From Zea mays (taxonomy: Eukaryota > Streptophyta > Magnoliopsida > Poales > Poaceae): a stretch of DNA of 64,000 bases. Both the position numbers and the translations under genes were made by a program. The notes beneath the pieces were generated by a model. It searched no databases, had not been told where the DNA came from, and worked only from the letters and a program-made list of their open reading frames with translations. The stretch covers positions 10,808,501-10,872,500 of the forward strand of contig NC_050098.1 of the NCBI RefSeq assembly GCF_902167145.1, given 5' to 3'. Positions 1 through 11,864 of the stretch are shown here, piece by piece. How positions within the stretch are numbered: the stretch's first letter is position 1; every line of letters begins with the position of its first letter.

Positions 1-528
1 AGGACTAAAGATATGTTCCTGGTATATGGGGGTAAGGAGGAGCTCGTTGTAACTGGTTACACCGATGCTAGCTTCCAAACTGACCCAGACGAGTTAAAAT
101 CGCAATCAGGTTTTGTGTTCACAATAAATGGTGGTGCTGTTAGTTGGAAGAGTTCCAAACAGGAGACTGTGACTGATTCTACAACAGAAGCCGAGTACAT
201 TGCAGCTTCTGAATCTGCGAAGGAAGGTGTTTGGATAAGAAAGTTCCTCATCGAGCTTGGTGTGTTTCCTAATGCATCTAGCCCATTGAACCTCTACTGT
301 GACAACAATGGGGCTATTGCGCAAGCTAAGGAGCCAAGGAACCACCAGAAAAACAAACACGTACTGCGGAAGTTTCACCTCATACGGGAATTCATTAGGC
401 GGGGTGAGATAAAGATATGCAAAATACATACGGATTTGAATGTTGCTGATCCTTTGACAAAACCTCTTCCACAACCTAAGCATGAGGCACACGTGAGATC
501 TATGGGTATTAGATATCTTCTAGATTAA
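1..528 (+). CDS. Copia polyprotein C-terminus (RNase H), partial
   Basis: Open from base 1 in frame 1 to a TAA at 526-528; the true start lies upstream of the window. The product is the RNase H domain that removes RNA from the RNA-DNA hybrid during reverse transcription in the virus-like particle. Visible motifs: YTDASF (first catalytic Asp region), SWKSSKQ, STTEAEYIA (catalytic Glu), CDNNGAI (Asp), and HKNKHVLRKFHLIREFI near the end, followed by VADPLTKPLP, typical of plant Copia C-termini. No stop codon or frameshift is seen in the 171-residue visible part. The PPT and 3' LTR follow within 20 bases, the normal Copia order. Confidence 0.85.
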   Translation, partial: RTKDMFLVYGGKEELVVTGYTDASFQTDPDELKSQSGFVFTINGGAVSWKSSKQETVTDSTTEAEYIAASESAKEGVWIRKFLIELGVFPNASSPLNLYCDNNGAIAQAKEPRNHQKNKHVLRKFHLIREFIRRGEIKICKIHTDLNVADPLTKPLPQPKHEAHVRSMGIRYLLD

Positions 529-536
529 CTCTAGTG

Positions 537-547
537 CAAGTGGGAGA
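537..547 (+). other. Polypurine tract of the Copia element
   Basis: A purine-rich run (caagtgggaga) immediately upstream of the 3' LTR start TG at 549; it is the expected primer for plus-strand DNA synthesis. Confidence 0.7.
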
Positions 548-548
548 C

Positions 549-1821
549 TGTTAGAAATATGCCCTAGAGATAATCATAGAGATGAGCATATTTCTTTGTA
601 TCCATGATATATATATTGCTTAATTGAATATCCATGGAAGGCACCTTGTATTGATTAGCAATTATGTGAATTGTTTGTGAGATTCTTTACTTATATGGTT
701 ATTCTAAATGATGTCCCTAGTCAGAGTCGATGACTAGCACATGTATTAGTTGGTGACTACATTTCACAAGTCATGAACATGGAGATGTTAAATTAATAAT
801 GTGGGCGCATGTATGACATGAGGCTGGACCGACCCAACGTGAGATATTGTAATATAGTTCTCTTCTTGCAACATGAATACTGTATCCTTAGACCTGAGAT
901 TGTCGCATGTTCTCAAGATGTGAATTGACTTACTTAGGGACTATCAAACGCTATCCCGTAACTGGGTAGTTATAAAGGTAGTTTTGGGTTTGTCAGGAAG
1001 CATACTATGAGGCATGGTTAGTCAAGATGGAATTTGTCCCTCTCTTTGTGAGAGAGATATCTCTGGGCCCCTCGAGTGATTGGATCAAGAAATGCATGGC
1101 CGTGCTAGGGTTAAGAGTTAACCATTGAAAGGATTCCAATTCACAGTATCGAGAAAGAGAGGTCAGCTTAGAGCCAGACCAAATATCGTGAGACAAAGGG
1201 AACAGCATGTACTTAATATCGCAATGGTTCGTCTGATATGATCTTTACGTACACATAGGAGTTGACATGTCTTGCTAGAGGCTGCTGTCAATTATTGGGC
1301 CAAGTAAGAGTACTCGGGCTATGTCTATTTGTACGTGAACCTATAGGGTCACACACTTAAGGGGAAGGAAGCCTAATTCGGATTAGATCCGAAATTAGAC
1401 TGGGCTTTAGGGTTAATGATGGGCCTCGGCGTCAGAAGCCCACCATAACGCCTATATATTGAGGGGCGGGGGCGCGGTTAAGGATAACCTAATTCGCCAC
1501 CAGCGAACTAACAGCCGCCGCCCACCTCTCGCCCTCGCCAAGCCGCCGTCGCGAACCTAGCAGTTCGGTACGCGGCGCTTCCTCCCTGTACGTGTGGATA
1601 CCTCGGAGGTGCTACATCTGGAGCACTTGGGTGAACCGTGCGAGGACGTGAAGGACGCCGGCGACTGCACGGCACTGCTCGACGCGTTCGTCTACATCGA
1701 GACGTCTTCCGCTGCTCTGCGCGTCTAGTGGTAATTCCATGACCTATAACCGCAGTAGTTCTTGGTATTATGGGGTTGAAAATTTTGTTTTGCGCTAGTG
1801 TAGCCGCCCCGTAATCCTACA
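549..1821 (+). repeat. 3' LTR of the Copia element
   Basis: Begins TGTTAGAAATATGCCC directly after the PPT and ends CCTACA; TG...CA borders fit an LTR. A TATA-like cctatatattgag lies near 1451-1463, followed by a GC-rich transcribed-leader-like stretch (about 1500-1730). The partner LTR is not in the window. Confidence 0.8.
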
Positions 1822-2070
1822 GGCATGTGGCGTTGCAAAACACACAATCTCAGGTAGACACTCACAAGTTCATACAAGCTCCCAAAGCAATACATCACAC
1901 AGTGGAGTAGGGTATTACGCTCCGGCGGCCCGAACCACTCTAAACCCTTGCGTGCTCCCGTGTGTTGATCCACCAGTCTCGTAACAAGCAAAACGCTTAG
2001 GCCCCTCCTCTTTTTAGGATTTAGGGCGGGTGCAATCCGCCACCTGGCCGAGGAGATTTCCTCTCCGACA
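1822..2070 (+). repeat. 3' fragment of a Tat-type LTR (same family as 12362-13389)
   Basis: Near-identical to the last ~250 bp of the LTRs at 13138-13389 and 19456-19706, ending in the same ctctccgaca. The rest of this LTR lies left of the Copia insertion, outside the window. It could be a solo LTR or the 3' LTR of a full element; the flank after it (atcac) is a candidate TSD but its partner is not visible. Confidence 0.8.
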
Positions 2071-2504
2071 ATCACATGAAAATATAATAAACTTTATAGC
2101 TTTTAAGCTCATGCACCAAGCATTCATGCAAGCAACCAAACATCATCTTGAATGGGCCAAGCTAAACTCTTATAGGCAACCAAATGTAGGGATATTGCAT
2201 GCTCTCAGCTAGGCTACCAAGAGCCAGGTTCCCTAGATACGAGCCAGGCCCACCCATGCAGACAACCAAATAGGCCTAATGGGTCTAATTGGTTGCCCTT
2301 ATATAAGCCAACTAGACTCACCATATGCAGCTGCAACATGTTTGGTTGCAGATTGCATCCATGTAGCCAAACTCGTGCTACTTTTATCGCTTGTTTGGCT
2401 CACTGCATGCACAGATAAGTCTGTCTCTCATGATGTATGAAAAGAACTCGGGCTAGGCTCTAAAGATGTGACCAAAATCTATGTATCTTCAGAGCCAGGC
2501 TCTC
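2071..2504. other. Non-coding flank with diverged short repeats
   Basis: No ORF of note. Contains repeated words such as aaccaaa, ctagatacgagc and ccaggctc. Part of it (ctagatacgagc; gtgaccaaaat) reappears on the other side of the Sirevirus insertion at 11865-11930, so the ancestral site carried short diverged duplications, possibly of a MITE-like sequence. The last five bases, ctctc (2500-2504), are the left TSD copy of the inserted Sirevirus. Confidence 0.5.
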
Positions 2505-3782
2505 TAAAAGGGAATTAGGCTTACACCTATTTCCTAAATTGATTTTGGTGGTTGAATTGCCCAACACAAATAATTAGACTAACTAGTTTGCCCAAGATTA
2601 TAAGTTCTACAGGTACCAAAGGTTCACAATAAGCCAATAAAAAATCAAGAGAAAGGGTTCAAACAAAGGAGCAAAGGGACAACCGAAGGCACCCTGGTCG
2701 GGCGCACCGGACAGTGTCTGGTGCACCAGGGGACTTCAAGCTGAACTTCGCACCTTCGAGAAAACTCAGAGGCGCCGCGCTATAATTCACCGGACTGTCC
2801 GGTGTACACCGGACAGTGTCCGGTGCTCCAAAGGAGAGCGACTCTGAACTCGCCAGCTTCGGGAATTCGCTCCGCTATAATTCACTAGACATGTCCAGTG
2901 TACACCGGACTGTCCGGTGTGACAGCGGAGCAACAACTACTTCGGCGCCAACGGTCACCTGCAGCGGCATTAAATGCGCGCCAGAGCGCGTAGAAGTCAG
3001 GCACGCGCGAAGTGGCGCACCGGACACTCTACAGTACATGTCCGGTGCGCCACCGAACATCCAGGCGGGCCTAGCAGTCAGAGCTCCAACGGTCAGAACC
3101 TAACGGCCTGGTGACGTGGCTGGCGCACCGGACACTGTCTGGTGTGCACCAGACTGTCTGGTGCACCATGCGATAGACAGCCTCCACCAAACAGCTAGTT
3201 TGGTGGTTGGGGCTATAAATACCCCCAACCACCCCACATTCAAGTCATCCAAGTTTTCCACCTTCCAACCACTTACAAGAGCTAGGCATTCAATTCTAGA
3301 CACACTCAAGTGATCAAATCCTCCCCAATTCCACACAAAGCTTTAGTGACTAGTGAGAGAGATTTGTCGTGTTCTTTTGAGCTCTTGCGCTTGGATTGCT
3401 TATTTCTTTCTCATTTGTTCTCGTGATCAAAACTCAATTGTAACCGAGGCAAGAGACACCAATTGTGTGGTGGTCCTTGCGGGGAAGTTTTGTTCCCGGT
3501 TGATTTGAGAAGAAAAGCTCACTCGGTCCGGGGGGCCGTCTGAGAGAGGGAAAGGGTTAAAAGAGACCCGGTCTTTGTGACCACCTCAACGGGGAGTAGG
3601 TTTGCGAAAACCGAACCTCGGTAAAACAAATCCGCGTGTCACACTCTTCATTCGCTTGCGATTTGTTTTGCGCCCTCTCTCTCGGACTCATTATTATTTC
3701 TAACGCTAACCTGGCTTGTAGTTGTGATTAACGTTGTAAATTTCAGTTTCGCCCTATTCACCCCCCCTCTAGGCGACTTTCA
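2505..3782 (+). repeat. 5' LTR of Sirevirus element 1
   Basis: Aligns along its length with 10563-11859. The U3 part holds many copies of the palindrome CACCGGAC(N)GTCCGGTG between about 2700 and 3170. A TATA box (ggctataaatacccc) sits near 3211-3225, and the LTR ends gcgactttca just before the PBS. Confidence 0.92.
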
Positions 3783-3784
3783 AT

Positions 3785-3798
3785 TGGTATCGGAGCCC
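3785..3798 (+). other. Primer-binding site (initiator Met tRNA type)
   Basis: tggtatcggagccc two bases after the LTR end; one difference from the common plant iMet PBS tggtatcagagc. Confidence 0.8.
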
Positions 3799-3830
3799 GG
3801 TGCTTCATTAGAGCCTAACCGCTCGAAGTG

Positions 3831-6497
3831 ATGTCGGGAGATCACGCCAAGAAGGAGATGGAGACCGACGACAAGCCCACTACAAGCCACGGGGAGACTT
3901 CATCGGAAGAGTCCCGCAACAAGAGGAAGGAGAAGAAAGATTCCTCCAACAAAGGGAAGGGGAAGGAGAGGAAATCCTCTTCCCACAAGTCGCATCGGAG
4001 AGGCGACAAGCACAAGAGGATGGGAAAAGTGGTCTACTACGAGATCGACTCTTCATCACCATCGACCTCCGGCTCCGACGCGCCGTCCGTCACTTCTAAG
4101 CGCCATGAGCGCAAAAAGTTTAGTAAGATCCCCCTACACTATCCCCACATTTCAAAGCGTACTCCTTTGCTCTCCGTTCCATTAGGCAAACCACCGGTTT
4201 TTGACGGTGAAGATTATAATATGTGGAGTGACAAAATGATGCATCATCTAACCTCACTCCACACAAGCATATGGAATGTTGTTGAGTTTGGTGTACAGGT
4301 ACCATCCGTAGGGGATGAAGAATACGACTCGGACGAAGTGGCCCAAATTCACCACTTTAACTCCCAAGCCACTACTATACTCCTCGCCTCTCTAAGTCGA
4401 GAGGAGTATAATAAGGTGCAAGGGTTAAAGAGTGCGAAAGAAATTTGGGACGTACTCAAGACCGTGCACGAAGGAGACGAGGTGACAAAAATCACCAAGC
4501 AGGAGACGATCGAGGGGGAGCTCGGTCGCTTCATGCTTCACCAAGGGGAGGACCCACAAGCCATGTACAACCGCTTGAAGACCTTGGTGAATCAAGTGCG
4601 CAACCTCGGGAGCGAAAAATGGGATGACCATGAGATGGTCAAGGTTATTCTTAGATCCCTCGTATTTCTTAACCCTACACAAGTTCAATTAATTCGAGGT
4701 GATCCTAGATATAAGCTAATGTCTCCCAAGGAGGTTATAGGAAAATTTGTGAGCTTTGAGCTAATGATTAAAGGCTCAAAGAAAATCATCGAGCAAGGTA
4801 CCTCCTCAATGCCCGAAGCACAACCGGTGGCATTCAAGGCGATGGAGGAGAAGAAGGATGAGTCTACATCAAGTAGACAACCCATCGACGCCTCCAAGCT
4901 CGACAACGAGGAAATGGCGCTCATCATCAAGAGCTTTCGCCAAATCCTCAAGCAAAGGAGGGGGAAGGATTACAAGCCCCGCTCCAAGAAGGTTTGCTAC
5001 AAGTGTGGTAAGCCCGGTCACTTAATTGCCAAATGTCCTATTTCTAGTGACAGTGATAGGGGCGACAACAAGAAGGGGAGAAGGAAGGAGAAGAAGAGAT
5101 ATCACAAGAAGAAGGGTGGCGATGCCCATGTGTGCCGTGAGTGGGACTCCGACGAGAGCTCCACCGACTCCTCCTCCGACGAGGACGCCGCCAACATCAT
5201 CGTCACCAAGGGACTTCTCTTCCCCAACGTCGGCCACAAGTGCCTCATGGCAAAGGACGGCAAAAAGAAGAAGGTTAAATCCAAATCCTCCACTAAATAT
5301 GAATCCTCTAGTGATGATAATGCTAGTGATGAGGAGGATAATTTACGTACCCTTTTTGCCAACCTCAACATGCAACAAAAGGAAAAACTAAATGAGCTAA
5401 TTAGTGCCATCCATGAGAAGGATGATCTCTTGGACTCCCAAGAGGACTTCCTAATCAAGGAGAACAAAAAGCATGTTAAGGTTAAAAATGCTTACGCTCT
5501 AGAGGTTGAAAAATGTGAAAAATTATCTAGTGAGCTAAGCACATGCCATGACACTATTGCCAACCTTAGAAATGAAAATGCAAAATTTATTGCTAAGGTT
5601 GATTCTCATGTTTGTAATGTTTCAATTCCCAATCTTAGAGATGATAATGTTGATTTACATGCTAAGATTAAAGAATTGAATGATTCTCTTGCTAGCCTTA
5701 GGATTGAAAATGAAAAATTGCTTGCTAAGGCTAAAGATTTTGATGATTGCAATGGTGTTATTTCTAACCTTAGAAGTGAAAATGATATACTACATGCTAA
5801 GGTTGTAGAATTAAAATCTTGCAAACCCTCTACATCTACCATTGAACATGTGTCTATTTGTACTAGATGTAGAGATGTTGATATTAATGCTATTCATGAT
5901 CATATGGCTTTAATTAAACAACAAAATGATCATATAGCAAAATTAGATGCTAAAATTGCCGAGCATAACTTAGAGAATGAAAAGTTTAAATTTGCTAGAA
6001 GTATGCTCTATAATGGGAGACGCCCTGACATCAAGGATGGCATTAGCTTCCAAAGGGGAGACAATGTCAATCTTAGTGCCCCTCCTAAAAGATTGTCTAA
6101 TTTTGTTAAGGGCAAGGCTCCCATGCCTCAGGATAACGAGGGTTACATTTTGTACCTTGTCGGTTATCCCGAGAGCAAAATTAGGAGAATTCACTCTAGG
6201 AAGTCTCACTCTGGCCCTAACCATGCTTTTATGTATAAGGGTGAGACATCTAGCTCTAGGCAACCAACCCGTGCTAAGTTGCCTAAGAAGAAAACTCCTA
6301 GTGCATCAAATGACCATGACATTTCTTTTAAAACTTTTGATGCATCATATGTTTTAACTAACAAATCCGGCTAGGTAGTTGCCAAGTTTGTTGGGGGCAA
6401 ACACAAGGGCTCCAAGACTTGTGTTTGGGTACCCAAAGTTCTTGTGTCTAATGCCAAAGGACCCAAAACCGTTTGGGTACCTAAAGTCAAGAACTAA
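3831..6497 (+). pseudogene. Sirevirus gag (capsid/nucleocapsid) with one premature stop
   Basis: Gag builds the cytoplasmic virus-like particle and packages element RNA. The first ATG (3831, MSGDHAKKEME) follows the PBS by about 30 bases. The N-terminus is lysine/serine-rich and charged, then a UBN2/Copia-type gag domain (about residues 115-320), then a CCHC zinc knuckle (CYKCGKPGHLIAKC, DNA about 4999-5040). Next come acidic serine runs and a long heptad-rich coiled coil with repeated NLRNEN/LHAKI-type units (about residues 510-720), a feature of the Sirevirus lineage. A TAG at 6372-6374 breaks the frame; the frame would otherwise continue to the TAA at 6495-6497, where the minus-strand relative at 53078 also ends its gag. 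The TAG is therefore probably a later mutation. Confidence 0.88.
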
Positions 6498-6511
6498 ACT
6501 TGTTTTGTAGG
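6498..6511 (+). promoter_or_regulatory. Splice-acceptor-like site at the gag-pol boundary
   Basis: cttgttttgtag|g ends 13 bases after the gag stop and directly precedes the pol frame, which is in a different frame from gag. The same arrangement is present in two other Sirevirus-like copies here (53065-53078 minus; 57601-57618 plus). Function is inferred, not shown. Confidence 0.4.
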
Positions 6512-9500
6512 TTTATGCATCCGAGGGCACAAGTTGGATCATCGATAGAGGGTGCACAAACCACATGACAGGGGAGAAGAAGATGTTCTCCTCTTACGAG
6601 AAAAACCAAGATCCCCAACGAGCTATCACATTCGGGGATGGAAACCAAGGTTTGGTCAAAGGCTTGGGTAAAATTGCTATATCTCCTGACCATTCCATTT
6701 CCAATGTTTTTCTTGTTGATTCATTAGATTACAATTTGCTTTCCATTTCCCAATTATGTCAAATGGGCTACAACTGTCTATTTACTGATGTAGGTGTCAC
6801 TGTCTTTAGAAGAAGTGATGATTCAATAGCATTTAAGGGAGTGTTAGAGGGTCAGCTATACTTGGTAGATTTTGATAGAGCTGAACTCGACACTTGCTTA
6901 ATTGCTAAGACTAACATGGGTTGGCTCTGGCACCGCCGACTAGCCCATGTTGGAATGAAGAATCTTCATAAGCTTCTAAAGGGAGAGCACGTTTTAGGAT
7001 TAACAAATGTTCATTTTGAGAAAGACAGGATTTGTAGCGCATGCCAAGCCAGGAAGCAAGTTGGTGTTCATCATCCACACAAGAACATCATGACGACTGA
7101 CAGGCCACTAGAGCTCCTACACATGGATTTATTCGGCCCGATTGCTTACATAAGCATCGGCGGGAGTAAGTACTGTCTAGTTATTGTGGATGATTATTCT
7201 CGCTTCACTTGGGTATTCTTTTTGCAGGAAAAATCTCAAACCCAAGAGACCTTAAAGGGATTCTTGAGACGGGCTCAAAATGAGTTCGGCTTAAGGATCA
7301 AGAAAATAAGAAGCAACAACGGGACAGAGTTCAAGAACTCTCAAATAGAAGGCTTCCTTGAGGAGGAGGGCATCAAGCATGAGTTCTCTTCTCCCTACAC
7401 CCCACAACAAAATGGTGTAGTGGAGTGGAAGAATCAAACTCAATTGGACATGGCAAGAACCATGCTTGATGAGTACAAGACGTTGGATTGGTTTTGGGCC
7501 GAGGCGGTTAACACCGCTTTCTACGCCATCAACCGGTTGCATCTACACCTAATCCTCAAGAAGACATCCTATGAACTCCTAATCGGTTAAAAGCCCAACA
7601 TTTCATATTTTAGAGTCTTTGGTAGCAAATGCTTTATTCTTATTAAAAAAGGTAGAAAATCTAAATTTGCTCCTAAGATAGTAGAAGGCTTTTTACTAGG
7701 ATATGATTCAAACACAAGGGCATATAGAGTCTTTAACAAGTCCTCAGGACTAGTTGAAGTTTCTTGTGATGTTGTGTTTGATGAGACTAACGGCTCTCAA
7801 GTAGAGCAAGTTGATCTTGATGAGATAGGTGAAGAAGAGGCTCCGTGCATCGCGCTAAGGAACATGTCCATCGGGGATGTGTGTCCTAAGGAATCCGAAG
7901 AGCCTCCAAATAAACAAGATCAACCATCCTCCTCCACGCAAGCATCTCCACCAACTCAAAATGAGGACGAGGCTCAAGTTGATGAAGGAGAAAATCAAAA
8001 TGATGAGCCACCTCAAGAGGACGGCAACGATCAAGGGGGAGATACAAATGATCAAGACAAGGAGGATGAAGAACCAAGGCCGCCACACCCAAGAGTCCAC
8101 CAAGCAATCCAACGAGATCACCTCGTCGACACCATCCTCGGCGACATTCATAAGGGGGTAACCACTAGATCTCGTGTTGCACATTTTTGTGAGCATTACT
8201 CTTTTGTTTCCTCTATTGAGCCACACAGGGTAGAGGAAGCACTTCAAGATTCGGATTGGGTGATGGCGATGCAAGAGGAGCTCAACAATTTCACTAGGAA
8301 CGAGGTATGGCATTTAGTTCCACGTCCTAATCAAAATGTTGTAGGAACCAAATGGGTCTTCCGCAACAAGCAAGACGAGCATGGTGTGGTGACTAGGAAC
8401 AAAGCTCGACTTGTGGCCAAGGGATACTCCCAAGTCGAAGGTTTGGATTTTGGTGAAACCTATGCACCCGTAGCTAGGCTTGAGTCAATTCGTATATTAT
8501 TGGCCTATGCTACTTACCATGGCTTCAAGCTTTACCAAATGGACATGAAGAGTGCCTTCCTCAATGGACCAATCAAGGAAGAGGTCTATGTTGAGCAACC
8601 TCCCGGCTTTGAAGACAGTGAGTACCCTAATCATGTCTATAGGCTCTCTAAGGCGCTTTATGGGCTCAAGCAAGCCCCAAGAGCATGGTATGAATGCCTA
8701 AGAGATTTCCTTATTGCTAATGGCTTCAAAGTTGGTAAGGTCGATCCTACTTTATTCACTAAAACTCTTGACAATGATTTGTTTGTATGCCAAATTTATG
8801 TTGATGATATTATATTTGGGTCTACTAACGAATCTACATGTGAAGAATTTAGTAGGATCATGACACAGAAATTCGAGATGTCGATGATGGGGGAGTTGAA
8901 GTATTTTCTAGGATTCCAAGTCAAGCAACTCCAAGAGGGCACCTTCATTTGCCAAACGAAGTATACTCAAGACATTCTAAACAAGTTTGGAATGAAGGAT
9001 GCCAAGCCCATCAAGACACCCATGGGAACCAATGGGCATCTCGACCTCGACACGGGAGGTAAATCCGTCGATCAAAAGGTATACCGGTCGATGATAGGTT
9101 CTTTACTCTATTTATGTGCATCTTGACCGGACATTATGCTTTCCGTATGCATGTGTGCAAGATTCCAATCCGACCCTTAGTAATCTCACCTTATGGCTGT
9201 AAAACGAATCTTGAGATATTTGGCTTATACTCCTAAGTTTGGACTTTGGTACCCTCGGGGATCCACTTTTGATTTAATTGGTTATTCGGATGCCGATTGG
9301 GCAGGGTGTAAGATTAATCAAAAGAGCACATCGGGGACTTGCCAGTTCTTGGGAAGATCCTTGGTGTCTTGGGCTTCAAAGAAGCAAAATTCTGTGGCTC
9401 TTTCGACCGCCGAAGCCGAGTATATTGCCGCAGGCCATTGTTGCGCGCAATTGCTTCGGATGAGGCAAACCCTGCGGGACTATGGTTACAAATTAACCAA

Positions 9501-9750
9501 AGTTCCTCTTCTATGTGATAATGAGAGTGCAATCCGCATGGCGGATAATCCCGTTGAGCATAGCCGCACTAAACACATAGCCATTCGGTATCATTTTCTT
9601 AGGGATCACCAACAAAAGGGGGATATCGAGATTGCATACATTAACACTAAAGATCAATTAGCCGATATCTTTACCAAGCCACTAGATGAACAAACTTTTA
9701 CCAAACTTAGGCATGAGTTAAATATTCTTGATTCTAGGAACTTCTTTTGA
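6511..9750 (+). pseudogene. Sirevirus pol (protease-integrase-RT-RNase H), degraded
   Basis: One reading frame from 6511 to the TGA at 9748-9750, broken by stops at 7588, 9124, 9178 and 9181; no frameshift seen. Domains in order: retropepsin-like protease, whose expected DSG active site reads DRG (6544-6552); GAG-pre-integrase (MGWLWHRRLAHVGM, with a CSAC zinc pair); integrase core with the first Asp in HMDLFGP, but the second catalytic Asp replaced by Asn (RSNNGTEF, about 7308-7331), while the Glu in NGVVEW is retained; RT with [11 protein letters not shown] (YVDD, about 8791-8823); and RNase H with ALSTAEAEYIAAG. The normal product would copy and integrate the element. Damage to both protease and integrase residues, as well as the stops, argues that this copy is dead. 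Confidence 0.9.
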
Positions 9751-10562
9751 TATCTTGCATACATAGCTCATAAATATACCTTTGATCATGTCTCTTTTAT
9801 ATATGCTATGACTAATGTGCTTTCAAGTGAACTTCAAACCAAGTCATAGGTGTATTGAAAGGGAATTGGAGTCCTCGGCGAAGACAAAGGCTTCCACTCC
9901 ACTCTATCACTCATCCTTCGTCGTCGCTCCAAGCATCTCTCCGTCTTTGGTATAATCTTCTCTCATATGTTTTATTTGCCAAAGGGGAGAAAATAGTTAG
10001 CAAAGGGCTCTAATGACTCCGTTTTTGGCGATTCATGCCAATGGGGGAGAGAGTATGAGCCCAAACCAAAAGGATTGCACCACCACCCTAATTTTAAAAC
10101 TAATGATTTTCAATTGGTAAATTTCAAATTGATATCTCTTTGTGTTCTATAGGGCGAGAAAGTAGCACGTTCAAAAATTAGCATCTTAAAACCCTCTTGA
10201 TCACTAAGAGGAGAATTTATTTGAGGGGGAGTTTTGTTTAGTCAAAGGAAAAGCATTTGAAACAGGGGGACAAAATTTCAAATCTTGAAAATGCTTTGCA
10301 AAATCTTATTCATTTACCTTTGACTATTTGCAAAAAGACTTTGAAAAGGATTTACAAAAAGAATTTGCAAAAACAAAACATGTGGTGCAAGCGTGGTCCA
10401 AAATGTTAAAAATAAAGAAACAATCCATGCATATCTAGTAAGTAATATTTATTGGCTCAATTCTAAGTAACCTTTGCACTTACATTTTGCAAACTAGTTC
10501 AATTATACACTTATATATTTGCTTTGGTTTGTGTTGGCATCAATCACCAAAAAGGGGGAGAT
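9751..10562 (+). other. Long 3' non-coding region with multiple polypurine tracts
   Basis: No ORF. Contains several PPT-like runs: aaaggggagaaaa (~9978), atgggggagagag (~10040), gagggggag (~10222), acagggggac (~10263), and the LTR-adjacent aaaaagggggagat (10549-10562). Multiple PPTs are a described property of Sireviruses; only the last is expected to prime plus-strand synthesis of the LTR. Confidence 0.7.
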
Positions 10563-11859
10563 TGAAAGGGAATTAGGCTTACACCTATTTCCTAAATTGA
10601 TTTTGGTGGTTGAATTGCCCAACACAAATAATTGGACTAACTAGTTTGCCCAAGTTTATAAGTTCTACAGGTACCAAAGGTTCACAATAAGCCAATAAAA
10701 AGATCAAGAGAAAGGGTTCAAACAAAGGAGCAAAGGGACAACCGAAGGCACCCTGGTCGGGCGCACCGGACTGTCCGGTGTGCCACCGGACAGTGTCCGG
10801 TGCACCAGGGGACTTCAAGCTGAACTTCGCACCTTCAGGAAAACTCAGAGGCGCCGCGCTAAAATTCACCGGACTGTCCAGTGTACACCGGACAGTGTCC
10901 AGTGCTCCAGACGAGAGCGACTCTAAACTCGCCAGCTTCGGGAATTCGCTCCGCTATAATTCACCGGACATGTCCGGTGTACACCGGACTGTCCGGTGTG
11001 ACAGCGGAGCAACGGCTACTTCGGCGCCAACGGTCACCTGCAGCGGCATTAAATGCGCGCCAGAGCGCGCAGAAGTCAGGCACGCGCGAAGTGGCGCACC
11101 GGACACTCTACAGTACATGTCCAGTGCGCCACCGGACATCCAGGCGGGCCCAGCAGTCAGAGCTCCAACGGTCGGAACCTAACAGCCTGGTGACGTGGCT
11201 GGCGCACCGGACACTGTCCGGTGTGCACCGGACTGTCCGGTGCACCATGCGACAGACAGCCTCCACCAAACGGCTAGTTTGGTGGTTGGGGCTATAAATA
11301 CCCCCAACCACCCCACATTCAAGTCATCCAAGTTTTCCACCTTCCAACCACTTACAAGAGCTAGGCATTCAATTCTAGACACACTCAAGTGATCAAATCC
11401 TCCCCAATTCCACACAAAGCTTTAGTGACTAGTGAGAGAGATTTGTCGTGTTCTTTTGAGCTCTTGCGCTTGGATTGCTTCTTTCTTTCTCATTTGTTCT
11501 CGTGATCAAAACTCAATTGTAACCGAGGCAAGAGACACCAATTGTGTGGTGGTCCTTGCGGGGAAGTTTTGTTCCCGGTTGATTTGAGAAGAAAATCTCA
11601 CTCGGTCCGGGGGACCGTCTGAGAGAGGGAAAGGGTTAAAAGAGACCCGGTCTTTGTGACCACCTCAACGGGGAGTAGGTTTGCGAAAACCGAACCTCGG
11701 TAAAACAAATCCGCGTGTCACACTCTTCATTTGATTGCGATTTGTTTTGCGCCCTCTCTCGGACTCATTATTATTTCTAACGCTAACCCGGCTTGTAGTT
11801 GTGATTAACTTTGTAAATTTCAGTTTCGCCCTATTCACCCCCCCTCTAGGCGACTTTCT
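10563..11859 (+). repeat. 3' LTR of Sirevirus element 1
   Basis: Starts TGAAAGGGAATTAGG after the PPT and pairs with 2505-3782. It carries about eight CCGGAC/GTCCGG palindromes (10763-11245), a TATA box near 11289, and ends ct (CA expected) before TSD ctctc. It has more intact palindromes than the 5' LTR, where several bases are changed. Confidence 0.92.
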
Positions 11860-11864
11860 CTCTC

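Larger units (their letters stand above)
1..1821 (+). mobile_element. Copia LTR retrotransposon, 3' part (5' part outside window)
   Basis: Seen: the window opens inside a Copia reverse transcriptase/RNase H reading frame, followed by a polypurine tract and a 1273-bp LTR starting TGTTAG and ending CTACA. The DNA beyond 1821 continues as the interior of a different LTR (compare 13138 onward), so this element inserted into a Tat-type LTR; the likely duplicated target is ggcat. The 5' LTR is outside the window, so the TSD cannot be confirmed. The RNase H sequence suggests a Tork/TAR-like Copia lineage; that placement is inference. Confidence 0.85.
2505..11859 (+). mobile_element. Complete Sirevirus-like (Opie/Ji-type) Copia retrotransposon
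   Basis: A 9355-bp element bounded by a perfect 5-bp TSD, ctctc (2500-2504 and 11860-11864). LTRs are 1278 and 1297 bp. Both outer ends are mutated: the 5' LTR begins TA instead of TG and the 3' LTR ends CT instead of CA, compared with the inner ends (TG at 10563, CA at 3782). Interior order is PBS, gag with zinc knuckle and long coiled coil, protease, integrase, RT, RNase H, then a long region with repeated PPT-like runs. Coding parts carry several stops, so it is not autonomous now. Confidence 0.93.

Noticed and set aside
1005..1208. Minus-strand small ORF in the Copia LTR
   Set aside because: Short chance frame inside an LTR with no similarity.
10763..11245. CRISPR-like array of CCGGAC palindromes
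   Set aside because: Repeats are irregularly spaced palindromes inside plant LTR U3 regions, recur in other LTR copies, and no cas genes exist; this is an LTR feature.
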